Source: Spongospora subterranea f. sp. subterranea (Eukaryota; Endomyxa: Phytomyxea; Phytomyxea; Plasmodiophorida). From it: a stretch of DNA of 64,000 nt. Location of the stretch: assembly GCA_049724395.1 (NCBI GenBank), contig JAUGWO010000113.1:124001-188000 (forward strand), written 5' to 3'. The notes under the pieces were generated by a model. That model had not been told where the DNA came from. It did not search any database and saw only the letters and a list, made by a program, of their open reading frames with translations. The number at the start of each line of letters is the position of its first letter. The stretch's first letter is position 1. Both the position numbers and the translations under genes were made by a program. Of this stretch, positions 48,701 to 60,480 are shown piece after piece.

Positions 48701-48942
48701 AATACCTCGCGTTTGATCTGTCTTTGCCGTTTTCGTTGATGTGATGAGAACCCCAGATCCTTCTTATATGCCCATAATACTTTGGGGCGGTATTTCCCAG
48801 ACTGCGATTTACTCAACATATAATGGAGATTAACGACTTGATCACGCCCTTTATCACCAATCATCACGAACATCGACCGATGGTGATTAGTGACACCATT
48901 CTCTATCAATTGCCGGACACGATTATCGACCACTTTCCTCAT
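45713..48942 (-). CDS. NAT10: RNA cytidine acetyltransferase NAT10/Kre33
   Basis: NAT10/Kre33 is an ATP-dependent helicase-acetyltransferase that makes N4-acetylcytidine in 18S rRNA and tRNA in the nucleolus. The ATG at 48942 gives MRKVVDNRVRQLIENGV. Four exons join as IKRE-VQRGVRNED, NVLP-ISSHCQS and LIDIK-ASLSGVSPIS. Motifs include KVLWAYKKDLGFSSHQRKRQ, ILGKTYQICVLQDFEALTPN, Walker A AGRGRGKSACLGL, VVDEAAAIPL, INGYEGTGRSLSLKL, SHYKNSPNDLQMMSDAPAHH, the acetyl-CoA motif THPSLHRMGYGARVLDLL and LEAYSRSLVDYHLI. The C-terminus is lysine-rich, as in the family. Unlike several neighbours it shows no frame break over about 3.2 kb. Confidence 0.97.
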
Positions 48943-49827
48943 CGCGATCAAATCAGCAAAGAGACCCGAATACCCAGTTGGACAATCAGATTAGGCCGTC
49001 ACGGACTCCGTGCCCAGGTCGGTCGTGGGGTTTTGCGGAAAAATAAGGTGTTGCAGGTAGGCAAATCGTCCCCGATGTCAGCTTCGTACATGTTCTTTAT
49101 CGACGGTTGATGAAGGCAATTATGATTACAGGTGATATACAAAGACCCAATATTATACATAAAATTGCATTACTGATATCCCTGGTATTGATCGTGACGT
49201 TCTGATTGATCCAAGTGCGCAATTGCCTATTCCGATGACTGTCGCGTCCCCTCAAATAATACTGAGACTGATTGAAAACCATCATGTGCTGAATTCTTGC
49301 GGATTGTATTGGTAGCAACTCCTAAGCGTTTCCGTTTTTCAAAGAACTGGCCGAAATACCTTTTGCACTTATGATTAGCAATTGAATGCCCTCCAAATCG
49401 TGGCGAAATTACTGAATTGCCCATGTAGGCAGGGACGGTAATGGTACAATCAGCGCTTCTGTCATGGAGTTTCTGCCAATACAATCCGAAAAAAAGCACA
49501 TGATTCTTTTTAATCAGTTTTATGGGGGGGGGGGGGGGGCGGCGCGTGCACGTACAATCACAAAGGGAAAGACTCACAATCGCAAAAGTGATTAGAGACT
49601 TGCGAATCCGTGTGCGACAAACGTTGATTGTTCGGCAAACTTATAGCTCGCCGCCAAGTCAGACCCGCTCGCCGAACCCGATCTGGATGCCAACCCTTGC
49701 TGTCTCTTCCGTTCATTGTCTGTTTTATTTCACGTTGTGTGGTTTTTGTTTTTGTGTGGACCCAAAGTACCTCAGTGTATCTGGTGTAACGTTCAGCTGT
49801 TATCTCATGTAATGTTACTCGTATATA
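48943..49827. other. Gene-poor spacer with a G16 homopolymer
   Basis: Upstream of NAT10 I see no supported gene. A run of 16 G lies at 49524-49539, followed by GC-rich sequence (CGGCGCG). This marks the transition to the repeat-rich right part. Confidence 0.5.
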
Positions 49828-49865
49828 AGACTTAACGAGGGAAGTTCTATGACAGGTGTCCTGCT
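49828..49865 (+). repeat. Isolated diverged copy of the 67-base repeat unit (partial)
   Basis: AAGACTTAACGAGGGAAG then TTCTATGACAGGTGTCCTGC matches the tandem unit over 38 bases with about four mismatches. A shorter degenerate piece (GGGCAGTTCTAAACAGG) lies at about 49950. They lie left of the near-palindrome, while the main array lies right of it. Confidence 0.75.
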
Positions 49866-49967
49866 TTTCTTGTCATGGTTGCCTGCGTCATGTCGCCAGA
49901 ATGATCGTCGGTGTCCCAATCCCAAACGTGAATAGAGTAATCGGGAACTAGGGGCAGTTCTAAACAG

Positions 49968-50470
49968 GTTGTAACGGGACTTTTCCGTTCATGTTCCGGC
50001 AGATGTGTTGCGTCACCAAGCCGCTAATCGCAAAGCGTTGCGTCATGATGCGTGACGCTGCCGGATTGGGCAAGACGAGATTGGTTGAGACATGTGGTTC
50101 ATTTGTTTAAGACAATTAATCTTTATGATGCCATGGGTTCATGCCTTTGAGACGATTTTCATCTTTATAAAGCCATTTTGTTCTAACGCTTGAATCTCTG
50201 AGGCCGACGTCTCGCAAACCGTCACATTACCAATTTGTGAATGATTGTGAGAACCGCTCGTCGGCCTCAGAGATTGAAGCTTTAAAACAGTATGGCTTTA
50301 TAAAGATCAACCGTGGGAAAGAAATGAACCCCATAGTCTCAACCAATTTCGTCTTTCCCAATGCGGTAGCGTCGTGCCTCATGACGCAACACATCCCGAC
50401 CAATACGATCATCTTGGTGACGCAACACATCAGCCGGAACATGGACGGAGGTTCCCGTTACAAGGTGTCC
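49968..50470. repeat. Near-palindromic inverted repeat of about 500 bases
   Basis: The left arm (49968 to about 50225) is matched by the reverse complement of the right arm (about 50235-50470). Shared stretches include TTGTAACGGGA, CATGTTCCGGC, GATGTGTTGCGTCACCAAG, ATTGGTTGAGAC, ATCTTTATAAAGCCAT and AATCTCTGAGGCCGACG. The left arm has about 50 extra bases near 50105-50160 that partly duplicate neighbouring sequence. The spacer is nearly absent, so a single strand could fold into a long hairpin. Confidence 0.85.
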
Positions 50471-51704
50471 TGGTGTAGCAGCACATGTATCGCAATCTGA
50501 TAAGACTTAACGATGGGCAGTTCTATGACAGGTGTCCTGGTGTAGCAGCACATGTATCGCAATCTGATAAGACTTAACGATGGGCAGTTCTATGACAGGT
50601 GTCCTGGTGTAGCAGCACATGTATCGCAATCTGATAAGACTTAACGATGGGCAGTTCTATGACAGGTGTCCTGGTGTAGCAGCACATGTATCGCAATCTG
50701 ATAAGACTTAACGATGGGCAGTTCTATGACAGGTGTCCTGGTGTAGCAGCACATGTATCGCAATCTGATAAGACTTAACGATGGGCAGTTCTATGACAGG
50801 TGTCCTGGTGTAGCAGCACATGTATCGCAATCTGATAAGACTTAACGATGGGCAGTTCTATGACAGGTGTCCTGGTGTAGCAGCACATGTATCGCAATCT
50901 GATAAGACTTAACGATGGGCAGTTCTATGACAGGTGTCCTGGTGTAGCAGCACATGTATCGCAATCTGATAAGACTTAACGATGGGCAGTTCTATGACAG
51001 GTGTCCTGGTGTAGCAGCACATGTATCGCAATCTGATAAGACTTAACGATGGGCAGTTCTATGACAGGTGTCCTGGTGTAGCAGCACATGTATCGCAATC
51101 TGATAAGACTTAACGATGGGCAGTTCTATGACAGGTGTCCTGGTGTAGCAGCACATGTATCGCAATCTGATAAGACTTAACGATGGGCAGTTCTATGACA
51201 GGTGTCCTGCTGTAGCAGCACATGTATCGCAATCTGATAAGACTTAACGATGGGCAGTTCTATGACAGGTGTCCTGCTGTAGCAGCACATGTATCGCAAT
51301 CTGATAAGACTTAACGATGGGCAGTTCTATGACAGGTGTCCTGCTGTAGCAGCACATGTATCGCAATCTGATAAGACTTAACGATGGGCAGTTCTATGAC
51401 AGGTGTCCTGCTGTAGCAGCACATGTATCGCAATCTGATAAGACTTAACGATGGGCAGTTCTATGACAGGTGTCCTGGTGTAGCAGCACATGTATCGCAA
51501 TCTGATAAGACTTAACGATGGGCAGTTCTATGACAGGTGTCCTGGTGTAGCAGCACATGTATCGCAATCTGATAAGACTTAACGATGGGCAGTTCTATGA
51601 CAGGTGTCCTGGTGTAGCAGCACATGTATCGCAATCTGATAAGACTTAACGATGGGCAGTTCTATGACAGGTGTCCTGGTGTAGCAGCACATGTATCGCA
51701 ATCT
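50463..51704 (+). repeat. Minisatellite: 67-base unit, about 18.5 tandem copies
   Basis: Successive TAAGACTTAACGATGGGCAG starts are 67 bases apart (for example 50501 and 50568). Copies are almost identical across 1,242 bases. The only variant I see is CCTGGTG to CCTGCTG in four consecutive copies at about 51208, 51275, 51342 and 51409. No unique spacers separate the units and 67 is not a multiple of three, so neither a CRISPR array nor a coding repeat is indicated. Confidence 0.97.
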
Positions 51705-51899
51705 CATGCCCTCGTGATCTTGGCACATCACTATTTGTGATCTGTACTCACACAGATATGACACACCCCTCTTTGGCACTGATATTTAGCACCGCAATGT
51801 CGGCAATAGAGATCTCGCTCTCTTCTATCAAGGTTTGCGTATCTTTCGCCTCACTAAGATTGTTTGTAACTTTGTGATTCTGAGTTGTTGTGCTTGAAT

Positions 51900-52142
51900 G
51901 CGTTTCTGCTTCTGCTTTGTGGGACTTGGCAAACTGCAATAAATTGTGTTAGCTTCGTTTCACTTTGCAATGCTTTTACCAATCCATTGGCACTTTGCCG
52001 GTTTTGAAGTGACTTCCAATCCCAATGGATTGTAAAAGCACTGCAGACTTCACTATCGATACTGAAAAAGAAGCTAACACAATCGTTGCGAGTGGCCAAG
52101 CACAGATATTTTCCACTTCCTACAAAGCAGAAGCGTTATAGG
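51900..52142. repeat. Second imperfect inverted repeat next to the minisatellite
   Basis: The left arm (about 51900-52000) and the reverse complement of the right arm (about 52020-52142) share GCTTCTGCTTTGT, ATTGTGTTAGCTTC, GTGCTTTTACAATCCATTGG-like sequence and a central CACTTTGCCGGTTTTGAAGTG hairpin. Arms are about 100-120 bases with small indels. No ORF of note. Confidence 0.8.
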
Positions 52143-55100
52143 ATCTGTATCAACAATGTGGGCTCACTTGAGGTATTGACGATGTTTGTTGTTTAGTTAT
52201 TTACGTCCAACGACAGTGACAGCAACACCTGCGTATGAATCAGATCAAAACCCTAACGCCTGATCGTTATTATACCCTTATCATGTGTCTGATCCAGTTC
52301 TGCACAATTCCACCGACACCCCAAGCTATCTTCAATATTTTGAGGACCTTAAACCTGCCCATTTTTCCAGCTCCGGTTGGTCAGCTCGGTCATTTATCTA
52401 ACGTCCCATCATCCTTATTTCACTTTATTATCCAGTTGTATCTGATTGGTCAGTTTTCTCAATCCCCTGATCTTTGGTCAGGGTATGTTGCGCTCGTTTA
52501 TCAGACCATGCAAGGCCACTTATGATGAATTGTCTTGCCCCAGTTCATTCCTTTCTCTTCCTAGTTCGACTGATCCCCTATCGTCAACTCCCAACACCAT
52601 TGTTTATTTGAACCGCGACATTTGAAGTGGGCGTACAAAGTTGTTGGCCGATTATATGTCTAAATCCGGTTTATCCGGAAGCCATATTTCGACGTCGCTT
52701 CAGAAGTTCCTCCAGACACTTCCGCCGGCTTGTAGGCGACATCTCGGCCCAAAACCAATCCAGTTAGGAGTCGTCCAGAACTGTGCGGGCAGGTTTGGAG
52801 CATCACCTGAACAGAATATAACCGCCGCCCTTGGGGGAGTCGGTAATCGGTTCTCAGGTAGCAGATTAACTCATAAAACGGTTCGTTTGTTGGCTAAATT
52901 CGGTCATTAGTCAATTGTAATTCATGATCCAGATCAGGTACAGGTTCGGCATCTATCAACATTCTCGCCATTGTCCTAAAGGATTGTCATTGTCAATAGA
53001 GATGGTTCCGTTTCTGGCCATGCCGATGGCAGTCTACCTACGAAGCCCCTGACCATTGACACCAAATGTCAGTCATAACTAGCTCTTTGATCTGCATTGC
53101 GACTGTTGACATTTTTGCGCCAAAGACCAATGAAAATACTGTTTCGTCCTCAGTTTGTAAGTCGATCGATGAATATGTTCCTGATTGCGGATTCACGCCC
53201 TCTCGTTCAGATAAACACCAGCCAGATCCGTTTTTCGAGCATTTAATCTCAACTTAATGCTCAGAGATTTGTTTCGAAACCGTCAGCCGATTTGTCTCGC
53301 TAATTGCATTGAATAAGAACCGTTCTCGAAGAAGAATTCCTTTAATTTTTTCGAGAAGTTTGTTGCCACCCAATATTCTTCTTACACGCATCACTTGTTT
53401 GGTTGCGACTTAAAAGATATATCGGGTTAACCTACCCCTCAATTCGTACTTTTCAAGTTTGTTCGCAACCTCCAGCAAGAAATAATACATTGCTTTTTCA
53501 ATTGAAGAGTTTTGGGGTGTTATTCAGAAGTTGTGTCTGTTTTTCCTACTGGATGAACCTGGGCCGTTATACCAATCGGATTATGGTGTTTGAACAGTAT
53601 ATGGCGACATTATTAAACAACGTGGAGAGGATATTGCCCCGAACACTCGCAATAGGTTGTCGTTCGACTCCCTATTTGACCGTTCGTAGAGTAATTACAA
53701 TTAGTGACATGTAGATAGAGCAGTTGGACGTGTTTTTCCCTCGAAACCGTGTTTCTAAAAAAAACTGATAATCGCTCATATAAGTATACAGTATATTCGC
53801 TATTTGTTGTGGAATGGGAAGGGGGGCGGCTGTTTGTTGTGAAATGGGAAGGGGGCTATATTATCTTCGAATCCTTTTGTCATTGCATTGACAGTTGCTG
53901 GTGTCAGGGTCCCCTTCACCGGATTCCCAGCACTTTTTCAATATCAATTTGGTTTTACGGCAATTCGAGCGATGGAAGAACGAAAAGAACGAGGGCGAGA
54001 CATTTTTATCAAATCAGCTGATTGTATTGATGCGACAAAGGCATGGGGATGTTCCATAGAGGAAATTCTCCTCGTGTTTCAATGGTATCGGATTCTCAAT
54101 GAGTCGGAAATAACAGGATACAATATCGGTCAGAATGCGGAAACAAATCAGAGAAGTCTGATAATTGGGACGGATGTAGGGTAAAGGATGCAGAGTATAT
54201 TGGACACACACAGTTCAGGGCAGTTTCCGACTCGAATGGCTTCCGACCAATCATATCAACACTTCTCAACCAATACATCATTGTCTTGTTCCCCCGAATT
54301 GGACCATCCCCATAACCTCCTCTTGTGCCTTTTGTTAGGAATACAATGAGGCGAAACACGACAATGATATATTGTCGAAAGGCGACGGGACTAGTGGCCA
54401 AGGGGCGATACCTGTCGGAAGAAAAATCTTCTCGGATGAATATTGTTTACCGGTCATCACCGTGCTTTGATGACTCCCTCTGACCAGTAATTCTGTATAA
54501 AAGATGATGACACCCCTGACATTACCTCTCTTTGCTCAAGAGGAGAAACCCTCTTAACAAATTCCTTCTACCCTGTTGAACTAATGTAGGGATTCGTAAT
54601 AGGTTTCGAGGAGACAGCCTCGTGGAGGTTGTGTTGAAGCGACGTGTAATGGCTCAATGGTGTTTGTTAATGGACCCAGTCCGCCGGTTGCACTTGATTG
54701 GCAGGGTTATCCGGTATCAGACAGGACGTGCAACCGGTAGACTGGATCTGGCATTGATGACTTTGGTAATGGGGAGTGGCCTTAAAAATTTGTAGTCGAG
54801 TTTGTCAGAGGGTCGATTGGTGGCGACTGCAGATACCAACTAAAAACAACACATCGATAGATGTATTATTAAGAACGTCCGATATGGCATGTACATGACT
54901 GATCGTAAAACATATGTAATCAGTAGATAGAGATATTGATAACTTCCATTATACACCAACAATACAAAGGAATGTGACTCCCTCCTCTGCGGCATTTTCA
55001 AACCGAACCTGGTTCGATTTGAAACGAACCTGGGTTCGAAAACCGATCTGATGGATATGGATCCCCCCGCTACAACACCAGGTGTATATATGGATGACTG

Positions 55101-55179
55101 TGTGCCAGTGCGGGCTCAACAAGGTTCAGGGTTCAAAAAAGTTCAAAATTGAATCCGCCCCGGATTACGGTATTTCGGT
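52143..55179. other. Gene-poor region with short unassigned ORFs
   Basis: ORFs of about 65-100 residues occur (for example 52235-52525 and 52641-52910, the latter reading SHISTSLQKFLQTLPPACRR), but none shows a domain I recognise. A 28-base direct repeat around GTTGTGGAATGGGAAGGGGG lies at about 53806-53866. GAACC/GGTTC inverted motifs cluster at 54997-55040. Degenerate mobile-element sequence is the likeliest content. Confidence 0.4.
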
Positions 55180-56142
55180 ATGTTGGAGTTGCTATTATAC
55201 GCCACTCTCACGACCATAGCATGTTCGTGTCCAGACAATGAACTCAAATCTCCCCCGTTCTATTCCAATCCCGTTTTCTCCCTCGCTCAAGTCTCTCATG
55301 ACCAGGATTCCTCACAAACTAATCTACCTGTTCAATCGTCTCTCCCCAGTACCGTTGAACCTCAACCAGCGTGTGCTTCCTCCTTTGACCCTGACCAATT
55401 ACCTCATGATGACATTTTTCACCAATTTATTGACTACTCACAGGTCGATGCTTTCCACCCGACGTTGCAATCCAAAATAGCCATCCTCAAACATCGAATG
55501 GATGTGTCCTTCTGCCACTATGTCGTCAGAATCTGTGATGACTATCGCGATATTAGTTCAAATACCCAAAGTCTTTATCAGGATTTGATCAAACGTTTTC
55601 GACATGATATTGCGGAGGCGGAGAAAGAATTGTGTCAAAATTGGTTCAATCTGGCTGTCCGCTTGCTGCGACAAATCTATGGTCGTCTGCCTCGGCGTGG
55701 TGTCGACGTTATCAAACGAGCACTCGAACAACGTTTTGGTCCAGATAATGGCAATGTGTTTTTTTTGGCATATCGTAAACGCTCTGGTAAAGCCTTGCAA
55801 AGTCTCGTGTGGAGACTGAATGAACCCAACTTCCACATATTTCATTTTTTGCATGCGTTTTTGACTCATTTGTCATCATTCCCCCTTCTTCTTGAATATA
55901 TCAGATCCAACTTTTCTCCTGACCAGCAACCGAGTGCCTACGTCCTGGACAATACCGTCATGACTCATGTTCGTGGATGTCAGAACACTGCATTCGCCCG
56001 GCTTTGGAATAAGAGACATGAACTCCTATCCGAAAACAACAAACGCTTGCACCAACTTCAACTTGCTTTCACGAACTTCAAGCTCCCAGATTGTCCAAAC
56101 AATAATCAAAGGTTCTCCATTGATAAACAGTCAAAGTATTGA
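55180..56142 (+). CDS. Orphan ORF, 320 residues, function unknown
   Basis: A single uninterrupted frame from an ATG at 55180 (MLELLLYATLTTIACSCPDN) to a stop at 56142. The first 15-18 residues could be a signal peptide. After a low-complexity Ser/Pro/Gln region, the rest is helical and basic-aromatic (HRMDVSFCHYVVRICDDYRD, EKELCQNWFNLAVRLLRQIY, FHIFHFLHAFLTHLSSFPLL). No transposase, protease or RT motif is evident. It stands alone in repeat-rich sequence, so it may be a lineage-specific gene or part of an unrecognised mobile element. Its length makes chance openness unlikely. Confidence 0.5.
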   Translation: MLELLLYATLTTIACSCPDNELKSPPFYSNPVFSLAQVSHDQDSSQTNLPVQSSLPSTVEPQPACASSFDPDQLPHDDIFHQFIDYSQVDAFHPTLQSKIAILKHRMDVSFCHYVVRICDDYRDISSNTQSLYQDLIKRFRHDIAEAEKELCQNWFNLAVRLLRQIYGRLPRRGVDVIKRALEQRFGPDNGNVFFLAYRKRSGKALQSLVWRLNEPNFHIFHFLHAFLTHLSSFPLLLEYIRSNFSPDQQPSAYVLDNTVMTHVRGCQNTAFARLWNKRHELLSENNKRLHQLQLAFTNFKLPDCPNNNQRFSIDKQSKY

Positions 56143-57529
56143 GTCAATTTTTGTCACAATATTGATTGATTTTCACAGAATGTGCTAAATTTTCATGTAG
56201 CCAATGGCAGGATGAGACCTGTATCAGACGAATACCAAATACTACTCTTTAGCACTGCATCATTCTTTCGTACGAATTTTACGATTGATTGTCATATCGC
56301 AATTACAGGACGATCGCTGCATTACTCGGTATAACATCCGTCCAGAAAACCCCACAACCGCTACCGCTCTCTTCTGGGCGATTCGCGTTTGCAGACTTCT
56401 TGAACATTGTCCTTGCGGTCAAACGACCATTGACCGATGATTTCCAGTTGGAAGAATTGGATTTGTTTCAGAAGTATTCAACCGATTGATGACAATAATC
56501 AGACTGATTATGGGCGATAATGCTCTCAATAACCTCAATCGCTTCATTAGTGAGACCATGTTGAACTTTTCCTGCAGCACAAAAACTATTGCATTGTGAA
56601 ATATTCGGTTAGGAAATCTGTTGAATGGAGGTCCATCGTTGACCATGATTACTGTACCGCCCTTGAGTGAACAAGATGAGACAGGATCAGTAAATGAACT
56701 GTTATGACACACACTATTCTGATTTCCAAATTCTGTAGAGCGATTTAAAGTCATTTTTGATAATGTCGGGCCCGTTTCCACGTCGCATCAAAATCTGGAA
56801 ATCCCTGCGATAATTGGTTGAAGAGTCAATATATTTCGAGAAAGGGTTTGTTTGGGGAGCCTGTATGGATCAATCGAATAATCTCCATCCTGATAAGCCA
56901 TTTTAATCGCAAATTCTTGATGAACGGTAAGGAAATAGGCCTGATTATTGCTGGACTTTATTGGTTCCTGTTCCATAAGCACATCATTGACTGTAAAATC
57001 CGACACAGATTTATCGGAACACCCTTCATCGTAATGATCTGTTTATTCCATCTATAGCGAATCCCAAAGCAATGAAGGAGTACCATTTTCGGTATATCAG
57101 TTGCAGTCAACTTCCCACGATATCGATATCATTGCCCTCTTCGGCAAAATATTTTCAAGTTTAAAAGAATCTTAAACACTGACTCTCAAGTGGGTTTGGC
57201 TCAGGGGTACTCTGGGAACTTTTTTCAGAAACTCACAGGAACATCGGCAAAATCAAACATTCTTTGACGATTGCACGAGTTTTTTGGAAGAGATTTTCCC
57301 TCAAGTTTGTCATGTGATCAAATTCTTTTAGGCAAGTATTGCGGCAGGCGTCGTCGATACCTTGCGGCTGCATATAAGCGCACAGGAGAACTTTAGGATT
57401 GCATCATTGATACTCCAGCGTTGTTAGACAGGACTGCCTCAATGTACTTGATTCTCGCCGTCGAACAAATCCTGCTCAATTCAAACAAAGGCTGGATTTC
57501 TATTTGATTGTCAACGGGTTTTTTGGTGT
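56143..57529. other. Degenerate sequence, no supported gene
   Basis: Short minus-strand ORFs (for example 56781-56419 and 57006-56788) show no recognised motif. Some of this may belong to the transposon relic to the right. Confidence 0.35.
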
Positions 57530-58646
57530 CTCTTTGAATCGGAAATGCATAACCGAACTGGAATTCAAAAATCAGATACGGAAAAAAGGTGTGTATTATG
57601 ATGGGCATGATCGTGAAGATGTCCACAAAATTAACATAAGACGTTCCTGCGTTTGTTAAACTCCTATCGAGCCACGTCGTACTGTCTACATTGACGATAG
57701 AATGGATGTTGCTATTCCGCCTGAAGATAGTAATGCTGTCCCCATACGCGTGTCATATCACGATGAGAGCATATTCTACGCGAATGAAATTAGTGATACA
57801 TAATGTGGTCGAGATGACGATCAAGAATTGCTTAAGAAAGGGGTCGGTCGCTGTCTCCATGTTTCTGACTTCATGTTTAAATCATGTGGATTCTTAAACA
57901 TGGAAACAAGTTTTCACAGCAGATCAAGTTTTAAAGCTGTGCAAGAATGGGTTGCTGCCCCAAAATCATCGAAGTCGTTTGATAATATGCCCAGGCAACA
58001 ATGCAGACCCCTGGTGAGATTGTGAGCAGTTGTTTGAACAATGTAAACACACAATGGACTTTTTTGAGATCGCATATTCTGGAGAGATAATGTGTGCCAT
58101 GTTTGATTGCTTCAGCAATCCTAAAGAATTTTTGCACATAACGCTCTCGTAGTGTCTCGCGTGAACATGAATCCCGAAGGCAAACAGCCCTTTGATGCTC
58201 TATACTTTCTTCATTCCCGTTCACCAGGTTACCCGTTCACCAGGTTCGAAATATATTATCGTCGAAATGTGGTCATACACTAACTATCTACTGAAAACAT
58301 TTAGCGAAATCAGATTGACCCAACTCCTGTTCCACAATCAATGGTCTTCCTGAACGACCGACCATCCCTATTTTGCGGGACAAGCAAAAGGAATGTTGCG
58401 AGTTGTACAAGAACGAGGGATTCTCCAGAGCATGGCAAATGCATTGGCATTTGTAAAGACTACAAAACTAACAAACTTAAGAATCCAGAAATTCGTACAT
58501 GCTGTTTAAGCAGAATTTTGGAGTTGGAAGCAGATTTTTCATCCGAAAAATCCGCTCTTGAACAATATTTCGTAGGACGTGGACATCCTCCTTTCATATG
58601 GCCAGATACGTGCGAAGAGGATTTTGCATTTCCGCTTCCTGGTTAG
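57530..58646 (+). mobile_element. DDE-transposase relic (DDE superfamily endonuclease type)
   Basis: Three motifs of a fungal/oomycete-type DDE transposase appear in order but in different frames. KKGVYYDGHDREDV lies near 57580-57622, SYHDESIFYANE near 57755-57790 (the first or second catalytic Asp segment), and a KKGVGRCLHVSDFMFKSCGF stretch near 57838-57890. CCLSRILELEADFSSEKSAL lies near 58500-58560, where active relatives continue into a KFHCELNPIE-like catalytic end; here the sequence degenerates. Stops and frame changes show that it is inactive. Confidence 0.6.
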
Positions 58647-60480
58647 GCTCTTGTTTATAAAACTGTTCCAAAGAGAAGGATTTGATCATGAGTTCACAGG
58701 CAGAAACATGTCCAGTGCACTAGATTCTATTTGCTGGGTGAAAAGGGCCATCACAATTTCACATATTGATGTGTTCATTGAATTTTGGATTGATCGCAAC
58801 CATGTCTTGTGTCGGAGTCCGAATATATTCGTACGATATATTGATTTTGATTTGTAGGCCAAGCGAATTTGTGTTCATCGCCATACGGTTTTGACATTAA
58901 TCGGGCAGATTATCATCGATTTCAAGAAATTTCTGGTTGTTGCTGATGTAATCTTAAGTCGCGGCGACGCCCTTTTTCATACGACAATGAAAACCGGAAT
59001 TATTGTTGTGATTCGTGTTTATTCCAGTGTATTTGGCTCATTATAATCGGAATATGGTGAAAACTTTATCTGGTGACGATATCAATAGATTATTATGATG
59101 TCAGATGATATCCCGACAGGTCCAGGTACCCCAACCAATGAAAACGAACACATATAATGGGATGATCGTAAAATCGGCAATCCCAATCGGAAGGTCTTAA
59201 GAAATGGCTTCAGAACCTGAGATCTCATCGAACTGTGTCTCACACAAATGAAATCACCACTCAGTCGAGTCGGTTAGAGATGCCAATCGGGTTGAAACCC
59301 TCCAATCCGAGTTGTGCAAAAGTCCTATCTGATTGAACCCGGACTCCTTGCCGAAGAGAGCGATTGCCGTAAACATAGTCAGAATCTAGTGAATAAAACT
59401 ACAGTCTAGGAATTTACGAGCAATGGGACTCTTGTAATCTTTTCAATTCATTTGGATATCAATCGTAAATCAGCGCGCTCATTCAGGATCCTGCAGCGAA
59501 TGATGGAAATACTATTTGCCTTCCATCAATTGCAGCTGGCAGTATGGCCAACCTGTAAACTCAGTTCATTGCAATCAAAGTCCATTTTGCTCATGTTCCA
59601 CCACCGTTCCTGAAATTGCTGAAGGGCCTCGCGACGAGCATTAGATCACTGGAAGGTAAATTTGTTTTGTGTTGTGCTGTCCAATTTGCGATCAACTTGT
59701 TCATGTTAGGATCGTTCTCAGTCGCAGATGGCGACTGTTGGGACACACTGCATCGGTATGGGTGGCAACGGTGGGTTCAATGTTGCATGCAACAGACACT
59801 TGGCGTGAAAGGGCACGATGACGCCTTTTTTATTGGATTTATTGGATCGGTCTGAAATTTGCACACACTCTGGGCAAAATGCCTGACTAAAGTTGCTGTC
59901 TGGTTTTCGGATTCATCATCATGAAATTCCGAATTGAGCAATCACCATCGTTGGCAGCCTCTACTTTCACGCCAAGTGTGGCTCAGTCTTTTGCAATCTT
60001 GATCAGCAATCGAATTCACATGAGAATCGCCAAGCAGGGTGGAAATTACTGCATCAACCATGTAGCTGGCGCAACGAAAATGACGGAAAGGATTGTTGAC
60101 TCGAATCGAAACGCTGCTCCATGCAACTGGCTGACGTGACGAACCTGGAGAAAAACGACGGCGTCTGGATCACAACTCACGTCGATTATAATGCTCTGTA
60201 AGGTGTGACATTTTGATCGAGTCAACCCAGCGTTCGCAGATGAGCAAGACCACACCGACAAACTATTCACCGTTTGGGTTGCCCTGAACACACATCCTGG
60301 CGCTACGAATCCACCTGAGGAAGAGAGGCGCCGCCGTCGCCAACTCGGTCTTTGTCTGTATGGCGGCTATCAACACATGATAAGCTAATCGCCAACCATC
60401 TGTCTCACTAAACTCTACTCGTCAGCCTTACTCCAGGTTTATCATTACTGGGCGCGTAGGTCCTCATCATTCTTGTGATC
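58647..60480. other. Gene-poor region, possibly gag-like relic of the element to the right
   Basis: Only short ORFs (for example 59616-59855 and 59921-60139). Position upstream of a Ty3-type protease makes a decayed gag region plausible, but no capsid or zinc-knuckle motif is visible. Confidence 0.3.

Noticed and set aside
17690-48942. Non-standard genetic code
   Set aside because: TAA, TAG and TGA all terminate conserved genes at family-typical positions, and no stop codon recurs inside conserved domains apart from the one-base breaks.
50463-51704. Possible CRISPR array
   Set aside because: Units are contiguous and identical with no variable spacers, the host is eukaryotic, and no cas gene is nearby.
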